Origin: Saccharum officinarum
Taxonomy: Eukaryota > Streptophyta > Magnoliopsida > Poales > Poaceae
Direction: 5' to 3'
NCBI GenBank assembly: GCA_020631735.1
Contig: CM036225.1
Location: forward strand, 66,204,662 to 66,268,661
DNA: 64,000 nucleotides
The translations under genes and the position numbers were made by a program. Each line of letters opens with the position of its first letter. Position 1 is the stretch's first letter. The notes under the pieces are model-generated. The model saw only the letters and a program-made list of their open reading frames with translations, had not been told where the DNA came from and did not search any database. Of the stretch, positions 11,100 through 22,083 are shown piece by piece.

Positions 11100-13327
11100 T
11101 CCTCCCCCTCTTGAATTAGAGTCATCCTCGACACCAACTCATCTTCGTCTCCCAAGTATGGCTTTAAATCTGAAATGTTAAAGGTGGGACTAACCCCAAA
11201 TTCGAGGGGTAACTCAAGCTTATATGCATTATCATTAATCTTCTCAATAATTTTAAATGGACCATCAGCTCTAGGCATCAACTTAGACTTTCTCAAATCT
11301 GGAAATCTATCCTTTCTCAAGTGCAACCAAACCAAATCACCCGGTTGAAGCTTAACTTCTTGTCTACCTTTACTACCAGCAATTCTATATTTTTCATTCA
11401 TTTTTTCAATGTTGTGCTTAGTTGTTTTATGCATTTGCAAAATAAAATCAGCACGTTCCTTAGCATCAACATGAATTCTCTCACTAATAGGCAGAGGCAA
11501 AATATCAATTGGAGCATGGGGATTGAATCCATACACTACCTGAAAAGGACTTACCTTGGTGGTAGAACGTGTTGCCCGATTGTAAGCAAACTCCACATGA
11601 GGCAAACATTCTTCCCACATCTTCAAAATTTTCTTCAGAATAGCTCTCAACATGGCACCCAAAGTGCGGTTAACGACCTCTGTTTGCCCATCGGTTTGTG
11701 GGTGACAAGTTGTAGAAAACAACAGTTTTGTACCCAACTTATTCCATAGAGTGCGCCAAAAGTGACTTAAAAATTTAGCGTCGCGATCTGAAACAATAGT
11801 AGAAGGCATACCATGCAAACGAACAATCTCTTTGAAAAAGAGGTCAGCAATATGAATAGCATCATCACTTTTATGACATGGTATAAAGTGTGCCATCTTA
11901 GAAAATCGATCCACCACAACAAAAATGCTATCTCTCCCCCTCTTAGTCTTAGGCAATCCCAAAACAAAGTCCATAGAAATATCTGCCCAAGGAATAGAAG
12001 GAACAGGAAGAGGCATATACAAACCATGTGGATTCAAACGAGACTTAGCTTTTTGACATGTGGTATAGCGTGCCACGAATCGCTCAACATCTCTCTTCAT
12101 CTTTGGCCAAAAGAAGTGTGTGGCCAAAACATCCTCCGTCTTCTTAGCACCAAAATGTCCCATCAACCCTCCTCCATGCGCTTCCTGCATCAACAAAAGA
12201 CGAATGGATCCTACTGGAATGCATAGGCGGTTAGCTCTAAACACAAATCCATCATTGACTACAAACTTGTTCCATGAACGTCCCCCTTTACAATTCAGCA
12301 ACACATCTTTAAAATCAGGATCAAGCGCATATTGTTCTTTTATTGTTTCAAGTCCAAAAATTCGACATTCAAGTTGGGACAGCAAAGTGTATCGCCTAGA
12401 TAAAGCATCTGCAATCACATTATCCTTCCCTTTCTTGTGTTTGAAAACATAAGGAAAAGATTTAATAAATTCAACCCACTTAGCATGTCTACGATTCAGA
12501 TTATGTTGTGAACGAAGATACTTAAGCGATTCATGATCTGAATGAATAACAAATTCTTTAGGCCACAAATAATGATGCCACGTCTCTAAAGAATGTACAA
12601 GAGCATACAATTCCTTATCATACGTGGAGTAATTCAAAACAGGGCTATGCAATTTTTCGCTAAAGTATGCAATGGGCTTACCATCTTGCATCAAAACACC
12701 TCCAATGCCAACTCCACTAGCATCACATTCTAGCTCAAAAGTCTTACCAAAATTTGGAAGTTGCAGTAATGGTGCGTGTGTAAGCTTGTCCTTCAAAGTG
12801 TCGAAGGACGCCTCTTGTGCCCTTCCCCAATGAAACACCACACTCTTCTTTGTCAACTCATGTAAAGGGGCAGCAATGGTGCTGAAATCCTTAACGAAAC
12901 GACGGTAAAATCCTGCAAGACCAAGAAAACTCCTTACCTGTGTGATGGATTGGGGAACCGGCCAGCTCTTAATGGCTTCAATCTTTGCCTCATCCACCTC
13001 AATTCCCTGTGGAGTAACAACATAGCCAAGAAAAGAGACTCGATCCGTGCAAAAGATGCACTTCTCAAGGTTACCAAATAAACGTGCCTCGCGTAAGGCA
13101 TTAAAAACAGCACATAAGTGATCCATATGTTCATCCAAAGACTTGCTATAAATTAAGATATCATCAAAGTAAACTACCACAAATCGACCAATGAAAGCTC
13201 TTAAAACCTCATTCATTAGGCGCATGAATGTACTAGGTGCATTAGTCAACCCAAAAGGCATTACTAACCATTCATACAATCCGAATTTAGTTTTGAAAGT
13301 TGTTTTCCATTCATCTCCAAGTTTCAT
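10790..13327 (-). pseudogene. Gypsy pol: RT-RNase H-integrase, frame-broken
   Basis: An 845-codon open frame carrying most of pol. In order: reverse transcriptase with the catalytic Y-F-D-D-I-L-I-Y-S box (YFDD at residues 53-56), RNase H with the E-C-D-A-S-G core and a later H-S-D-H, an integrase zinc-finger region, a DDE core (M-D-F, S-D-R-D, T-E-V-V-N-R), and a C-terminal tail with G-D-L-V-W-L-H and a Thr-Arg-Ala-Arg-Ala-Arg stretch. In the integrase finger the first Cys of the final C-x-x-C is Tyr. A missing base near 13336, inside the reverse transcriptase just before this frame, separates it from the upstream part. The frame crosses the polypurine tract and ends inside the 3' LTR. Confidence 0.88.
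11100..11112 (-). promoter_or_regulatory. Polypurine tract of gypsy element
   Basis: On the minus strand this reads AAGAGGGGGAGGA, ending exactly at the 3' LTR. It is also coding: the same bases specify acidic Glu/Gly/Asp codons of pol. Confidence 0.85.
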
Positions 13328-13719
13328 TCTAATTTGTGGTAGCCACTACGCAAGTCAATCTTTGTGAAAATTACAGAGCCACATAATTCATCAAGCATGT
13401 CATCAAGCCTAGGAATAGGGTGACGATATCGAATGGTAATATTATTAATGGCTCTACAATCAACACACATACGCCAAGAACCATCTTTCTTAGGAACCAA
13501 AATTACAGGAACTGCATAAGGGCTAAGGCTTTCACGTACGTACCCATGGTCCAAAAGCTCTTGGACTTGCCGCTGAATTTCCTTAGTCTCCTCGGGGTTG
13601 GTTCGATAAGCAGCGCGGTTTGGCAATGATGCTCCCGGAATCAAATCAATTTGATGCTCTATCCCTCTCATAGGTGGCAGCCCCGGGGGTATCTCAGCTG
13701 GAAAAATGTCCTCATACTC
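13324..13719 (-). pseudogene. Gypsy pol N-terminal segment (start of RT)
   Basis: This stretch is in the gag-protease frame but lies beyond an in-frame TAG (13720-13722). It encodes the linker and the first part of reverse transcriptase, including the [17 protein letters not shown] and [11 protein letters not shown] motifs. The reading frame is lost right after G-Y-H: one base appears to be missing near 13336, giving a premature stop. The TAG sits where CAG (Gln) would be normal, so the ancestor was one gag-pol frame, as in most chromoviruses. Confidence 0.85.
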
Positions 13720-15780
13720 CTACAAAAGGTTAGTGACAGCAGACAGTACTGAGCTAACATCATCATCAAGTGAAAACAAAGCTCGTTTGCAAACTAAAGT
13801 ATAGCATACATCGTCATCAGAAATTTCAGCAAGGTCACTTTTTCTTGCAAGCATAACAGCACCCTTCAATTTAATTCCTTGAGCCTTAACATTAGGTGCT
13901 AACTTCTCTTGTTTAGGTGGGTAAATAGAATTTGCTACTTGCTGATTTTCAGATTTAACCTCATGCAAACTAGCAGTTCGTGCTTTATCATGTTGTACAA
14001 TTTCAGCTGGGGTCAAGGGAACCAAAGTAACTTTCTTTCCTTTATGCACAAAAGTGTATGTATTACTTCTACCATGATGTGTAGCATCTTTATCAAATTC
14101 CCAAGGATGACCCAATAAAAGTGAACAAGCTTCCATAGGTACTACGTCACAATCAACAGAATCAACATAGGTACCAATGGAAAAAGAAACTCTGCAAGTT
14201 TGTGTTACCTTAGCTTTACCTGAATCATTCAACCACTGAATATGGTACGGATGGGGGTGTGGACGTGTGGTCAAGCCAAGCTTCTTGACCAAATCTGTAC
14301 TCACCAAGTTATTGCAGCTACCTCCATCAATGATGACACGTGCTCGTCGATTGTTGATAACGAAGAAAATCTGGAATAAATTGTGGCGTTGCAGCTTCTC
14401 AGGTTGTTGTACCTGTGCGCTAAGCACTCGCTGCACAATGATGTTCATGTAGGCGGCCGTGTCTTCGCTACCAAAGACTTCGCCGTCCTCCTGAACAGCT
14501 TGTTCTTGATCCTCATCATCTTCAATGTCAGAGGTGCTGATGTACCCATCGTCTGTAGCAATGTATGCTCGCTGACTAGGGCACTCCCGCTGCATATGCC
14601 CAAATCTATGGCAGCGGTGGCACTGAACGCCAGGAGTGCGTCCCGTTGAGGCGACAGAGGATGCACTCTTTGAAGGTTCCTGCATAGAATTTTTAACTGA
14701 ACCGAAAGGTCGTGGAGAAGATGATTTGACTCCAGACTTATCCTTGCTCGCTGGTGGGGGCACCCGATAGGAAGATGCCTTGGGAAGCCCCGAAGATCGC
14801 GGTGTGTATGTGGTGCCAACCTTGTTCTTGCCCTGCAAATCACGCCCCTGCAACTCCTTCTCTGCAAGCATAGCAAACTGAAACAACTGGTTGACAGTGT
14901 TAAATTCCTTATAATCAACTATGTCCTGAATTTCACGCCTCAAACCCGAATAAAAACGAACAATAGAATCCTCGGGCCCCTCCAATATGCCACAATGCAT
15001 CAATCCTTTCTGAAGGTCACCATAGTAATCCTGCACAGCTTTATCTCCCTGTTCTAATCGCATCAGTTTCTTACGGAGGTCTCTATGATATGATGGTGGC
15101 ACAAATCTATCACGCATAGAAACCTTAAGCTCTTCCCAGGTACTAGGTGTCGTATTCTCTGCAGCTAAACCAGTCCACCAAATGATAGCAAAATCTTTAA
15201 ACTCACTAGTGGCTTGTCTAACCCTATGTTCCTCAGGCACTAGGTGGGAACTAAATTTTTGCTCGACTATCATCTCCCAATCAAGGTATCCCTCAGCATC
15301 ATAATGGCTTGAAAAGGAGGGTATTTTAAATTTAACATTAGCATAAGGATCATCGGGAGCACGATTACGATTACCTTGGTGGCGGTTGAAGTGTTGAGCG
15401 CCACCCATACCTGTGGCGTTTGTGCGTAGACGATGGCGTAATCTATTTTGCCTTGTTGCTGCTCGATCAACATTACCATCAGTGTCATATACTGCATCCT
15501 CGAGTCCTTCGGTGTTGCTGCCATCATGGACTTCTTGGTCAGGTGGCGGCTGCACTTCCAAGGCAGCTACCCTGTCGGTTAGTGCAGACAAACGTTTGTC
15601 CAATCTCTCAAGGGTGTTGCCGAGGTTGAGGTCAATGAGCGCGTCGGTGACAGCCTTGGCTATTGCCTCAGTCATCTCCTTCTGAGCATTATCTACAACA
15701 GATTGTAGTTGGTCTTGGCTGACGCATTCCGACAAGTCTTTGGGCGCTGTATCCTCACCGTTACCTGGCATTGTAGACAC
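13720..15780 (-). CDS. Gypsy gag-protease
   Basis: A 686-codon frame. Residues about 130-330 form the retrotransposon gag domain (W-x-x-M-x-E-like start, W-x-x-L, then the R-F-V-P-P-x-Y and Q-G-x-x-x-V-x-D-Y-Y motifs). One CCHC knuckle lies at 387-400. A Gly-Gly-Ser type aspartic protease site (I-I-D-G-G-S) has its Asp at residue 485, with the L-L-G-x-P-W motif about 70 residues later. The stop at 13720-13722 appears to be a nonsense change that cuts gag-protease from pol. The start at 15780 lies about 1.1 kb inside the 5' LTR, a long leader. A gag-protease product could still be made; pol could not. Confidence 0.87.
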   Translation of the reverse strand: MSTMPGNGEDTAPKDLSECVSQDQLQSVVDNAQKEMTEAIAKAVTDALIDLNLGNTLERLDKRLSALTDRVAALEVQPPPDQEVHDGSNTEGLEDAVYDTDGNVDRAATRQNRLRHRLRTNATGMGGAQHFNRHQGNRNRAPDDPYANVKFKIPSFSSHYDAEGYLDWEMIVEQKFSSHLVPEEHRVRQATSEFKDFAIIWWTGLAAENTTPSTWEELKVSMRDRFVPPSYHRDLRKKLMRLEQGDKAVQDYYGDLQKGLMHCGILEGPEDSIVRFYSGLRREIQDIVDYKEFNTVNQLFQFAMLAEKELQGRDLQGKNKVGTTYTPRSSGLPKASSYRVPPPASKDKSGVKSSSPRPFGSVKNSMQEPSKSASSVASTGRTPGVQCHRCHRFGHMQRECPSQRAYIATDDGYISTSDIEDDEDQEQAVQEDGEVFGSEDTAAYMNIIVQRVLSAQVQQPEKLQRHNLFQIFFVINNRRARVIIDGGSCNNLVSTDLVKKLGLTTRPHPHPYHIQWLNDSGKAKVTQTCRVSFSIGTYVDSVDCDVVPMEACSLLLGHPWEFDKDATHHGRSNTYTFVHKGKKVTLVPLTPAEIVQHDKARTASLHEVKSENQQVANSIYPPKQEKLAPNVKAQGIKLKGAVMLARKSDLAEISDDDVCYTLVCKRALFSLDDDVSSVLSAVTNLL

Positions 15781-16909
15781 AAAACAGGAACAAACAGTGA
15801 AAGTTATCCCTAATAATCTACTACGTAGGTGGAGTAGTGCCTCTCAAGATCACAGCAAAAGGAGACCCCTTCTCAAGCTCTTACAAGGTTCTTACCAGCA
15901 AGGTCAAGGATACCTGGAAGGCGTAGCACTGCGATTACAGGGGTCAAAACTTATATTGTCCAGAAGAAGTATGTGGAGTTAAGGCAAGCAGGCCAAATAT
16001 GTGAGTGGAACACAATTCAAAAACAGAAAGTAATGCTGAATTATAGTCCCAAATACTTGCTCTCGTTGCTGGTCTAACGTGTTCCAAGTACCAGATGTGA
16101 TAACAAAATGGAGAAATAAGTATGATGGATAGCAAGAGTAATAGGAAACAAACACAAGATAGTACACGCCCACAATTATAACAAATTGTCTTCTCTATGT
16201 GCTCCTCTAAATATTATTCCTCTTTTGCCCCTCTTAATTTTTCTATTTTTTGGGGTGTCGTTGTTTTTTTGGGAACTTTCGATTTTTTTTTAAAAAAATT
16301 TTGATATTTTTTCTTGACTTAGGAGCACACAAGAAGTAACCACAAAAAATTTGAGCTTAAACCAGTAAAAGGCGTGGCCTATGGAAATTTCAGAAGATGA
16401 GTCCAAAATTGAGAAAAAGCTTATGACCAGGAAAAGAGGATCTTGTGACCAGTTTTTGACCAAAATAAATTTTTCGAACCCTGACAACGCGGGGGATGGA
16501 CAGATCCGAAATTTTTTTCTGATCGATTTTGATATCTGGAACGTCAAAATCCGAGTTCGTACGCGAAAACTGGACCAGTTTCAAGTTTAGACTCCGAATT
16601 AGAGGACAAAACAGGAACAATGCGCACAAAAGTGGTCACGGTGGCTAGGCTTTGATGGAAACGATGGGGAAAACACACAAACTGGACTCTAACACAACCT
16701 AACCAGCAACAAGCCCTTGATCAGGACACAAACTCAACACGACGGAATCTGAAAAGAATTATGCAAAAGGCTAAACATGGTTTCTGGGATAGGGAAAAAC
16801 CTAACACTATTTTTTTTGGCTTTTCTGTGGACTCTAGGACGAAGGCGAAATCAAACTAAACTAGGGTAAAATTGAACCTGACGGTATACCTGAAGCTCTG
16901 ATTACCAAT
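15781..16909 (-). other. Leader region of gypsy element
   Basis: About 1.1 kb between the 5' LTR and gag with no long open frame. It includes T-rich runs around 16255-16310. This is the expected untranslated leader. Confidence 0.7.
16895..16907 (-). promoter_or_regulatory. Primer binding site of gypsy element
   Basis: On the minus strand this reads TGGTAATCAGAGC, the initiator-tRNA-Met primer site with one extra A, two bases from the LTR border at 16910. Confidence 0.75.
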
Positions 16910-17829
16910 TGATGTGAACTAGGGTTCCCGATCTTCCGAAAGGTTCTGATAACTCTCGATTTGGTGGAGTCACGACACAATTCGATCCGGCTTCCGAACA
17001 ACTCAGTTCTAAACCCCGCAATCGCAGCACCACGAGCCCTCTGGTTATCGACCGGCGTTGCACGGTCGACCTCGCCAAGAAGGCTAAGTCCTTGCCTGCG
17101 AATCGAGAACACACGCAAGAACACAAAGGAATGCAACTAAATTGCAGATGAATGATTAATCTCACAAAGTTGGGGTCTCACAAACCGACAGCGACGGCGA
17201 AACTGTTATCAACAGAATAATCTAAGCAAAACCCCACCCTAATGTAGATGGTGACTACTGATTATATAGGCTAAGGAACGTTAAAGGACCCCTATTCGCG
17301 TCCCTGGGGAGCACCGACACGTTACAAGGCCCAAACGGCCCAATAGACGGCGACATAGCACCCTGACAGATTCTGGATGGTGACTTGTTTTGACGATTTC
17401 CGTTGATTCCGAACAGATTTTGACATGGGACCACTTGGGTTGGTTTCCTTATCAAATAAGCTTTCCATCCATATATGGATCATCGAAAACGGAGTCCGTA
17501 CACGTCCTGGGTGACCAGTTCAAGGCAGACTGGTCCTGAACTACGAGGCAGACTCGAACTCAACTTGGTTTGATCCTCCATCTTTATCCGGGCGCCCTCG
17601 CTGGTCCTCCACGCCTCCAAGCCCTCCTCCATGTGTCTCCTGGACCTCTCCTTCATTCATAAGCACAATATAATCATTAGGTAGCAATCTATTCTCAAAA
17701 TCATATAAGGAGTTACTTAGGAACGAGCTCACCTCTAAATTTAATTGACGCGCACGAGCTCTAGTGATTGGACCTTGAATGTCCAGTAGTGGATCATTGT
17801 GTGTATGTGAAAGAGTGATGTCCTCATCA
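16910..17829 (-). repeat. 5' LTR of the gypsy element
   Basis: The 920-bp partner of 10180-11099. It carries the same TATATAA at 17262-17268 and ends next to the TSD CTACA. Its left end borders the primer binding site, which fixes it as the 5' LTR. Confidence 0.9.
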
Positions 17830-17834
17830 CTACA

Positions 17835-17965
17835 GGTACCGCGTCGCCTCCTCCGCCGCTGGTGGTGGGCCGCCGTGGCCTGTGCCGTCGTCGAGTTCGC
17901 CTCCTGGGTGTATCGTGTCGCGCTCTTCTTCATGGTCTGCGTGCTCCTCCGCAGAGATGGAGAGG
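17835..17965 (+). pseudogene. Captured DUF3537-like gene fragment, right part
   Basis: This continues the fragment at 9996-10179 on the other side of the gypsy insertion. One plus frame reads A-C-A-V-V-E-F-A-S-W-V-Y-R followed by a hydrophobic segment and V-C-V-L-L-R, which matches a membrane-spanning part of DUF3537 proteins as I remember them. The frame shifts relative to the left part within the first 30 bp. After about 17965 the similarity stops and a second GC-rich stretch of unknown origin (to about 18300) begins. Confidence 0.55.
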
Positions 17966-18506
17966 TCGAGCAGGAAGAGCCATGGAGGGCGACCTTCTTC
18001 GATCTCCTCCGATACTCCACGCTAGCGAGAGCCCCATAGGAGAATGGAAAGCTCTCCAGATGGAGAACGCGGTGGTGTGACATGCATGACTTGATTCCTG
18101 GATTTGGAGGTGAGATTTGGGAGAGGAAGAAGAGCTGTTCTTGACAAAGAAGAGGAGAGAGCAGTGAGACAGAGGAGGCCAGGAGGAGTGGGGGCGGTCC
18201 CAGCTTTTTCGGCTGGCTGGCTGGTTGCAACTGTACAGCAGCAGCAGCGAACCCACATATATGAGAGGAGGCAAGTAGCAAGCTGACATCCGTAGGCTAT
18301 CAACAGCAAAAAGAGACTTTTTAGTGATGGAGCAGGTCTATCGGGTTAGCGGGTGCGGGTAGGTTATTTCTTTGCCCGTTATCAAATATCCATCGGGTTG
18401 ATATCCGTGCCCGCGGGCACAGTTTGGCGCCCGTATCCGCGCCCGTCAGGTTTTTTGCCCGCAGGTTTGCGGGTATTCTCTACCCGTTGCTATCTTTAGT
18501 CCGGTG

Positions 18507-20651
18507 ACCTGACCCGTCCATGGTTCATGTGTGTTTTCTCTTCCAAAATCTCTTCTCGAGCGCAGCCCCTCCTCCCCGCAGCCTCACTCCGCCTCTCATG
18601 GGACGCTACCCAGTACCTCGACTTCCTCCGCGCTGGCAAGTGCCGGCCCACTACTAAGTGGCGGAGCTAAAAAAAAATATAGGTGAGGCGAGTTCTCATA
18701 CGAAGATGAACGAAAAAGCTTGTGGTCCAAATTGAATCGTATTCACATATTATGATCACACAAATTATAGAGAAAAAGCTACAATCACATAAATTATGGT
18801 GAAAAGGTGGATGAACAACACAAGATGTTACCTCAAATTTGCAGAATAAATTAATAGTTCTTGATCAGTTGATCCATACATTGCAAAATACAAAAAACTT
18901 TGAATGGGTGAACCTGTAAATTATATGGAAATCAATTAGTGATTAACAATAAATTGATTGTGTCCCTGAAACAATAGTGGATATTACGGGAATAAACTGA
19001 TAAAACAATACCATTTTTTGCTGTTCTTGCCAATGCTACTCCTAAGGACACCTTTGCTTGAACCTCGGCCTTGGCTAAATCCAGTTGCCGGTGGACCTAC
19101 TGCCCCTGCTTTGCCGCTGAGCTGTCCGCGGCCACGGCTGGCCCCAGCATGAGGTTCTTGTACCTCATGCCCCTCTTCGATCCTCCTCCCTCCATCGCTA
19201 GCTCCTGCTCCTCGACTCGGCGGGCGGCACCTAGGTCCTGGACTCCTAGGCACCTGGCAGCAGCAGGTGGGCAGACGGGCGGTGCCGCGGTGGCTAGCCG
19301 CTAGCACCTGGCGGGAGCCGGCGGGTGGGGTAGCGCCGTGGCGGCGGGCAGGGAGCCAGGCGGCGGATGACGAGATGTGGAGGAGAGGACCAAGGAGTCG
19401 AGGACGCTTGCTGCCTTGGTCGATTGGGGAATTGGGGAACCAAATTGGGCCCTAACTGGGCTAAACTAAGGTGACCAAAATAGGCCTAGTGCCCCAGCAG
19501 CAACCGGTCTTCTTCCATCTCGCATTCTCGCTCGTCGCCGTGGCAGAGGCTCCGCTTGGCAGCCGGAGATATGGAAGAAGAGGCAGTCCAAGGTTTTGGG
19601 GCGACGCCACCGGTAGCTGGGGCAGCCCCCCCCAGGGCAGCTCCGTCCCTGCCACTACTATGACCCGTGGAGGCCACTCTCGGAAACTGCCTCCTCGCCA
19701 CCCTGCCCCGTCCCTGCCACTACTATGACCCGTGGAGGCCACTCTCGGAAAACCGCCTCCTCGCCACCCTGCCCAAATTCAAGCTTGGCCAGCCACTTCT
19801 TGCCGCTCTAAAATAGAGTACCTGGATGAGCAAATTCAAAGCCAAGAGGAGGACGCTGACCTACCCCTCATCGGCGGTGGTGGCGCCTTGCTCTGGTACT
19901 GCCTCTTCTCCCTTTTTGACCCCGGCAACACAAAGTCGTTGCGTGTTTGGCCGTCGGCGGGCAATAGGCAGCGGCTGCTCTCCTGGAGTTGCAGCGATGA
20001 CAGCTCCTTCTCGGTGCCCAAGGAGTTATCCTACCCGATTTCCTTTTTTTTAATTTGGTGTGTGATCCGTGGTGATCTCCACCGGATAGACCTAATGACC
20101 GGCCGTCGATCATACAGTGGATCGAGGAGGGGCATCCGGCATCCCACCTGCCCCAACTTCGGCTAGGCCCTCCCTTGCTGACAACCGGCTTGTGCCCAAC
20201 CGGGCACTCCACAGCTTGATTTCACATGGTGCGCAATATAGCATGAAACATCACCTCTTCTCATTCCACCAACCTCTGCGGCAAGGACCATTGGCCTTGT
20301 GAAAACCATCCTAGGTAATTCCCTGTTTTGATACCTTTAATTTTATTTGGTCAGTTTATCTTCTATTCTACTCTTGTCTCTTAGATTCCCTGCTGTTTGG
20401 TAGGCCTTTAAAATACCTTTTTCCAGTTTGATTGACGGGAGGGAGAGTGATGACAGTGACAAACTGACAATGGCAAGGAGGGGGAAAGGAAAGTGCGGGC
20501 ATGGCTGGGTATTAAATTTTTTTTTGGTTTGATTGAGAGGCAGAGTGATGGTAGTGACAGTGGCGAGGAGTAGGGGAAAAGAATGTGCCAGCATGATTAG
20601 TTTCAATATCTTGACAAATCATGTTTAATGTTTGAAGCCAATCACCCAAAT
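18507..20651. other. Unclassified sequence with GC-rich blocks
   Basis: No gene I can name. The stretches at 18540-18650, 19020-19460 and 19490-20200 are GC-rich with several overlapping frames; the plus frame at 19732-20166 (144 codons) resembles nothing I know. 18660-19010 is AT-rich non-coding. A 65-bp tandem duplication sits at 19645-19774. Confidence 0.45.
19645..19774. repeat. 65-bp direct tandem duplication
   Basis: Two adjacent copies (19645-19709 and 19710-19774) differ at only two or three bases. Both begin gtccctgccactactatgac. The near identity means a recent local duplication. Confidence 0.85.
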
Positions 20652-20654
20652 TTA

Positions 20655-20883
20655 GGGCCTGTTTGGCTCGCTCTGTTAAACTTTAACAGGTGTTGACCAT
20701 GGGGTTGACCATAGGGTGTTCAGATATTAATAATAGACTAATTAGGCTTAATAGATTCGTCTTGTAAATTAATCTCAATCTATACAATTAATTTCGCAAT
20801 TAGTCTATGTTTAACACTCCATGCATGTGTCCAAATATTCGATGTGATAAGTGTTAAAAAAAACAAGGGAACCAAACACTCCC
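20655..20883. mobile_element. Tourist-like MITE (PIF/Harbinger)
   Basis: A 229-bp element with terminal inverted repeats GGGCCTGTTTGG and, from the right, GGGAGTGTTTGG, flanked by TTA on both sides (20652-20654 and 20884-20886). The interior shows the aataGACTAATTAGgctta type motifs common in grass Tourist elements. No coding capacity. Confidence 0.85.
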
Positions 20884-21407
20884 TTAGATATCATGGAGTG
20901 GTTCCTCTGCATACCTCTGCGAAGCATGAGAGCAATGTTTTGTGGTATTATTGAAGAAAATGGTGACCTAATTGAAATGAAACTCACTTTGTATCTTATG
21001 CTGGCAGTTGTGAATCTATGGAAAGTCCATCTCGTAATCAAATCTTGATGTGTCGTCTCCTATATGGTCGTCTCTTCCAGATGGAGAAGTCAAATTAGGA
21101 TGATGCTGCTTTCAAAAAAAATTTAGGATGATGCTATGTCTAATCAAAGCAACATCATGACCAAGCTTAAATGGATTGCTGTTTACATGGGCTCTAAGAT
21201 TGAGAGGTAATGTCACATTTTCATATCTATTGTCACGTGAATAATGCTTTGAATCTTGTTGTATTGTTGATTTGTAGCAAATTAGAATGTTTGTTTTTAG
21301 TCCAAGTTAAATGTACATGTAAACATTTTCACATCTATGGATTAATAGTTCCATAGATACTTATGGTATTTGTGGACTGATGAATCACGTTGCATGTTTT
21401 CATGTAG

Positions 21408-21602
21408 GAATTGCTGGAGGCACCTTTATTTGTGAGTCTTCACAGTTTGTGTGCAATACTGAAGTGCACTAATCCAGCCATGGTTATGTTACAATCTGCT
21501 ATCAGAGATGCTGGGTATCAAGTATCAGGAAGTCATGTGGATCCACTAGCTCTTAAAACAGATACTCCAATGTCAGTGATTTGGGACATGATGCGATGCT
21601 GG
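21408..21602 (+). pseudogene. TRM1 tRNA (guanine26-N2)-methyltransferase, exon A
   Basis: 195 bp open in phase 0 (65 codons), preceded by a good acceptor (ttttcatgtag) and followed by a GT donor. The encoded segment has the F-V-S-L-H-S-L-C-A-x-L-K-C and G-S-H-V-D-P-L-A-L-K-T-D-x-P-M motifs and ends M-R-C-W. I recognise this as the C-terminal half of TRM1, the enzyme that dimethylates G26 of tRNAs. No N-terminal catalytic exons are visible upstream, so this is a fragment. Because introns are kept, it derives from genomic DNA and not from a retrocopy. Confidence 0.75.
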
Positions 21603-21663
21603 GTATGATGCATTTCTTTGTTTTATCTAGGCTATTCAATCATGTTTGGCTGATTGATTAGTA

Positions 21664-22072
21664 AGAGCATCTCCAACAGTTTTACAAATAGCTTTGGCAT
21701 CCTTGTTTTTTTTTTGGAAAAAACTCAAAACCCCTCTCCAACAGTTTGGCATATGGGTTTGACATCTTTGGGGAATTGGCAAAAGAGCGAGCAATCTGCG
21801 CATATATGCGCGCGTCGGGGAGCTGCGCATCCGCTTGGCATCGGTCTTTCTCGCGGGGCTCTTCGTTGCTTAGCTGGGCTTTTCGTTGCTTAGCAGGACT
21901 CTTCGTTCGCTTAACGGGCCTCTTTGTTTCTTAGCGGGGCTTTTGGGTTTTTGGAAACGAAATTTGACAAATTGTTGGAGATGCGATCTTTTTTTCCTCC
22001 TCATATTATTTTAAGAGTTGGCAAACAACCAGATTTGAGAAACCAAATTTGCTAAGTTGTTGGAGATGCTCT
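21664..22072. mobile_element. MITE inside the TRM1 intron
   Basis: About 409 bp ending in agagcatctccaaca at the left and its complement tgttggagatgctct at the right, a terminal repeat common among grass MITEs. Internal partial copies of the terminal motif (21725-21750 and about 21970) suggest an older rearrangement. I see no clean TSD. The superfamily is uncertain. Confidence 0.65.
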
Positions 22073-22083
22073 TTGTTTTGCAG

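Larger units (their letters stand above)
10180..17829 (-). mobile_element. Complete Ty3/gypsy chromovirus, CRM-like
   Basis: A 7650-bp element with two 920-bp LTRs (10180-11099 and 16910-17829), TSD CTACA at 10175-10179 and 17830-17834, and ends TGATG/CATCA. The order on the minus strand is 5' LTR, primer binding site, about 1.1 kb leader, gag-protease, reverse transcriptase-RNase H-integrase, polypurine tract, 3' LTR. CRM-like placement rests on the gag C-terminus, the LTR start TGATGAGGAC and a pol frame that reads into the 3' LTR; no phylogeny was run. By eye the LTRs differ at about 27 of 920 sites, nearly all transitions, so the insertion is fairly recent. Confidence 0.85.
9708..18498. 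mobile_element. hAT-like element split by a nested gypsy element
   Basis: Both ends are flanked by the same 8-bp TSD GTCCGGTG (9700-9707 and 18499-18506), the hAT hallmark. Termini are TAAAAATGGCAACAGG at the left and, read inward from the right, TAAAGATAGCAACGGG. Subterminal zones on both sides are full of cccgcggg-type motifs. Without the gypsy insertion (10180-17829 plus one TSD copy) the element is about 1.1 kb and carries no transposase, so it is non-autonomous. The interior holds a captured host-gene fragment (see 9996-10179 and 17835-17965). Confidence 0.85.

Noticed and set aside
17541..18281. 246-codon minus frame ending in pol-like sequence
   Set aside because: It joins the pol tail encoded in the 5' LTR to hAT sequence across the insertion border; not a real gene.
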